This document shows positions 61,680 to 64,000 of a stretch of 64,000 bases of DNA, piece by piece (position 1 is the first letter of the stretch; the number at the start of each line of letters is the position of its first letter). Position numbers and translations under genes: made by a program. Origin of the DNA: Butyricicoccus pullicaecorum DSM 23266 (GTDB lineage: Bacteria; Bacillota; Clostridia; Oscillospirales; Butyricicoccaceae); the NCBI RefSeq assembly GCF_900167005.1, contig NZ_FUXW01000008.1, forward strand, positions 23,660 through 87,659, given 5' to 3'. The notes below the pieces were generated by a model. It saw only the letters and a program-made list of their open reading frames with translations, ran no database searches and was not told where the DNA came from.

Positions 61680-62273
61680 ATGGCAAAGAATACGCAGCCC
61701 ATTCTGAAGAGATGTAAGACCCTGGGCATTTCCCCTGCAGTTCTTGGTTACTCCAAGGAGACCAAGCGCAACCCGAAGCAGTCCCGCCGCAAGCAGTCCG
61801 AGTACGGCATGCAGCTGACCGAGAAGCAGAAGGTCAAGTTCATCTACGGCGTCCTGGAGAAGCAGTTCCGTAAGTACTACGAGAAGGCTGAGAAGAAGCA
61901 GGGCATCACCGGTGAGATCCTGCTGCAGGAGCTGGAGCGCCGCCTGGACAACACCGTTTACCGCATGGGTTTTGCAAACACCCGTCGTGAGGCTCGCCAG
62001 CTGGTTAGCCACGCACACTTCACCGTAAACGGCAAGCGCGTCAACATCGCTTCCTACCAGGTAAAGCTGGGCGACGTTGTTGCAGTATGCGAGAAGTCCC
62101 GCACCTCGACCAAGTTCAAGACTCTGCTCGAGGAGAACGGCAAGAAGGCTTGCCCGAAGTGGATTGAAAAGGCAAACGACTCCTTCGAGGGCAAGATCGT
62201 TGCAATGCCTGCTCGTGACGACATCGACTACGAGGTAGCCGAGCACCTGATCGTCGAGCTGTACTCCAAATAA
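61680..62273 (+). CDS. rpsD: Ribosomal protein S4
   Basis: 197 residues. Assembly initiator and fidelity protein. The usual N-terminal zinc Cys motif is absent, replaced by [19 protein letters not shown]; the S4 RNA-binding domain has [27 protein letters not shown] before ATG. Confidence 0.96.
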   Translation: MAKNTQPILKRCKTLGISPAVLGYSKETKRNPKQSRRKQSEYGMQLTEKQKVKFIYGVLEKQFRKYYEKAEKKQGITGEILLQELERRLDNTVYRMGFANTRREARQLVSHAHFTVNGKRVNIASYQVKLGDVVAVCEKSRTSTKFKTLLEENGKKACPKWIEKANDSFEGKIVAMPARDDIDYEVAEHLIVELYSK

Positions 62274-62390
62274 GCCAAACCCTTATTTCCTTGGATTTCT
62301 TTTACGCGCTGCCGCGATTATCGCGGGGCGCGTGAAATTTCCATCGATATTACAAGTGAATTGGCCGCATGAAAAGGAGGGTATCTTACA

Positions 62391-63338
62391 ATGATCGAAA
62401 TTGAAAAGCCGCGCATTGATTGCGAGGAGCTGGCAGAAGACGGCTCCTATGGCAGATTCGTCGTAGAGCCGCTGGAGCGAGGCTATGGCACGACGCTGGG
62501 TAACTCCCTGCGCCGCATCCTGCTGTCGTCCCTCCCGGGCACTGCCGCGACCTCCATCAAAATCGCTGGCGTGCAGCATGAGTTTTCCACCATTCCCGGT
62601 GTGAAGGAGGACGTAACTGAGATCGTCCTCAATGTAAAGGGCATCATTGCCAAGCTTTACTGCGATGGTCCGAAGACCGTCTATATCGAAGCCGCAGGCG
62701 AAGGCGAGGTCAAGGCCGGTGACATCCATTCGGATGGCGAGGTCGAGATCCTGAACCCGGACCTGCATATTGCGACCCTGATGAGCGACGCGCGCCTGTC
62801 TATGGAGATCACCCTGGCATCCGGCCGCGGATACGTTCCGGCAGAGCGCAACAAGCAGAATCAGAACGCGATCGGCGTCATTCCGGTGGACTCGATTTAC
62901 ACCCCGGTGTACAAGGTAAACTATACCGTAGAGAACACCCGTGTCGGCAACACGACCGACTACGACAAGCTGACGCTGGAGATCTGGACCGACCGCACCA
63001 TCCATGCGCGTGACGCAGTTTCTCTGGGTGCAAAGGTTCTGCGCGATCACCTTGACCTGTTTGTTGATCTCTCGGAGGAGATCGGCTCGAAGTCTACCGT
63101 CGTAGAGAAGGCGGAGGCACAGCACGACAAGGTACTGGAGATGACCATCGAAGAGCTGGACTTCTCGGTACGTTCGTTCAACTGCCTCAAGCGTGCTGGT
63201 ATCAACACGGTAGAGGACCTCATCAACACCTCGGAAGAGGACATGATGAAGGTAAGAAACCTCGGACGCAAGTCGCTCGAGGAAGTCATCGGCAAGCTGG
63301 AGGCAATGGGTCTGTCGCTTGCCAAGTCCGAGGAATAA
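62391..63338 (+). CDS. rpoA: RNA polymerase alpha subunit
   Basis: 315 residues. N-terminal dimerisation domain ([23 protein letters not shown]) and the C-terminal domain that binds UP elements and activators ([35 protein letters not shown]). AAAAGGAGG site. The 117-base gap before it has an ACGCGC/GCGCGT hairpin. Confidence 0.98.
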   Translation: MIEIEKPRIDCEELAEDGSYGRFVVEPLERGYGTTLGNSLRRILLSSLPGTAATSIKIAGVQHEFSTIPGVKEDVTEIVLNVKGIIAKLYCDGPKTVYIEAAGEGEVKAGDIHSDGEVEILNPDLHIATLMSDARLSMEITLASGRGYVPAERNKQNQNAIGVIPVDSIYTPVYKVNYTVENTRVGNTTDYDKLTLEIWTDRTIHARDAVSLGAKVLRDHLDLFVDLSEEIGSKSTVVEKAEAQHDKVLEMTIEELDFSVRSFNCLKRAGINTVEDLINTSEEDMMKVRNLGRKSLEEVIGKLEAMGLSLAKSEE

Positions 63339-63398
63339 GTTTCCCCGGCCCACGCGCTTGCTGACAAGATCAGGAGCGCCCTGGTAATTTAGCACGAA

Positions 63399-63427
63399 AG
63401 CGGCGGCGTTTTGCCGCGCCGTCGCTT
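63399..63427 (+). other. Hairpin between rpoA and rplQ
   Basis: AAAGCGGCGGCG pairs (one mismatch) with CGCCGTCGCTTT, followed by ATAT rather than a T run. Possibly an mRNA processing or partial termination site. Confidence 0.4.
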
Positions 63428-63462
63428 TATATCTATTGACCTATATATGGAGGTACACGAAC

Positions 63463-63804
63463 ATGGCAGCAAATCGTAAGCTCGGCCGCACGACCGAACA
63501 CCGTATGGCGATGCTGCGTGCAATGGTAACTTTCCTGCTGGAGAACGGCAGAATCGAGACCACCCTGGCACGTGCAAAGGAAGTCGCTCCCCTGTGCGAG
63601 AAGATGATCACCCTGGGCAAGAAGAACACCCTGGCAACCCGCCGTCAGGCTATGGCTTTCGTTACCAAGGAAGCTGTTGTTGCAAAGCTGTTCTCTGAGA
63701 TTGCTCCGAAGTACGCTGAGCGTAACGGTGGTTACACCCGCATCATCAAGACCGGTCCCCGTCGTGGTGACTGCGCTGAGATGGCAATCATCGAGCTGGT
63801 ATAA
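63463..63804 (+). CDS. rplQ: Ribosomal protein L17
   Basis: 113 residues. Tunnel-exit side protein. [20 protein letters not shown] and the end [14 protein letters not shown] are diagnostic. ATG 63463 follows GGAGG by 8 bases. Last gene of the alpha operon. Confidence 0.98.
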   Translation: MAANRKLGRTTEHRMAMLRAMVTFLLENGRIETTLARAKEVAPLCEKMITLGKKNTLATRRQAMAFVTKEAVVAKLFSEIAPKYAERNGGYTRIIKTGPRRGDCAEMAIIELV

Positions 63805-63855
63805 GTTCAAAGTGTCAGGCGTTAACGCTTTCTTGTAAAGGTTAACGCATAAAGG

Positions 63856-63898
63856 TCAGTTCACCTGAGGCGTGCTCCCAGGTGAACTGATTTTTTTT
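63856..63898 (+). terminator. Terminator of the ribosomal alpha operon
   Basis: TCAGTTCACCTG (63856-63867) pairs perfectly with CAGGTGAACTGA (63879-63890), followed by eight T. An extra GCGTTAAC/GTTAACGC hairpin precedes it (63820-63848). Confidence 0.92.
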
Positions 63899-63907
63899 CG
63901 CCCAAAA

Positions 63908-64000
63908 CCACCGCACCCCTAACTGAAAGTTTCGCCAGCCTTTTCAAAGGCTGCGGGTTCTCAGGGCAGAGCCCTGAGCCGGACTCCGCAGAGTCCGGAA
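63908..64000 (+). repeat. Intergenic multi-hairpin repeat element, copy G (cut by window end)
   Basis: CCACCGCACCCCTAACTGAAAG, then AGCCTTTTCAAAGGCT, CTCAGGGCAGAGCCCTGAG and CCGGACTCCGCAGAGTCCGG at the window edge. It lies just behind the alpha-operon terminator, same direction. Confidence 0.85.

Overview
The window (about 57% G+C by eye) comes from a Gram-positive, spore-forming member of the Clostridia, most like an Oscillospirales/Butyricicoccaceae-type gut anaerobe. That family-level placement is an inference. The evidence is a clostridial S10-spc-alpha ribosomal operon with Zn-type S14 and Cys4 L24, spoIIE, an SLH-anchored cell surface, a DUF1934-argS pair, and many GTG/TTG starts with strong AGGAGG ribosome-binding sites.

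Layout. (1) 1-2.1 kb: glutamine-dependent NAD synthetase. (2) 2.1-18.3 kb: a cell-envelope block with two giant paralogous SLH proteins (probable S-layer subunits), an SLH/WG-repeat protein between them, and two paralogous secreted proteins with a copper-amine-oxidase-N-type domain and Asp-rich C-terminal halves. Most genes here have their own promoter and terminator. (3) 18.5-22.4 kb: a Cys-less ArsC/Spx-like protein, a resolvase-type DNA-binding domain without a catalytic domain, an acidic membrane protein, and on the minus strand a padR-DUF1700-DUF4097-pspC envelope-stress-type operon. (4) 22.5-32.7 kb: ddl-murI (peptidoglycan precursors), DUF1934-argS, an S41 peptidase, a homocysteine-methyltransferase-like protein, prmA, rsmE and a membrane protein. 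(5) 32.8-33.1 kb: tRNA-Met, tRNA-Glu, tRNA-Val. (6) 33.5-43.7 kb: a lipoprotein, YitT, SpoIIE, DedA, Dus, an ECF sigma/anti-sigma pair, a metallophosphoesterase and a YbaK-type deacylase. (7) 44.4-63.8 kb: the S10-spc-alpha operons from rpsJ to rplQ, including secY, adk, map and infA.

Two things stand out. First, a dispersed intergenic element occurs at seven loci. It is a serial cassette of up to seven hairpins beginning with CCACCGCACC at or just after a stop codon. In the complete copies it ends in a rho-independent terminator. It lies at the 3' end of genes in the direction of transcription, and its stems differ between copies while staying self-complementary around conserved loops. Second, the spc operon is split between rpsN and rpsH by about 2.9 kb. 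This insert carries three small secreted-protein genes with their own promoters and terminators, a duplicated rpsN terminator, 11-bp-periodic direct repeats typical of OmpR/PhoB-family operators, and a candidate type I toxin-antitoxin locus (24-residue hydrophobic peptide with a convergent antisense promoter).
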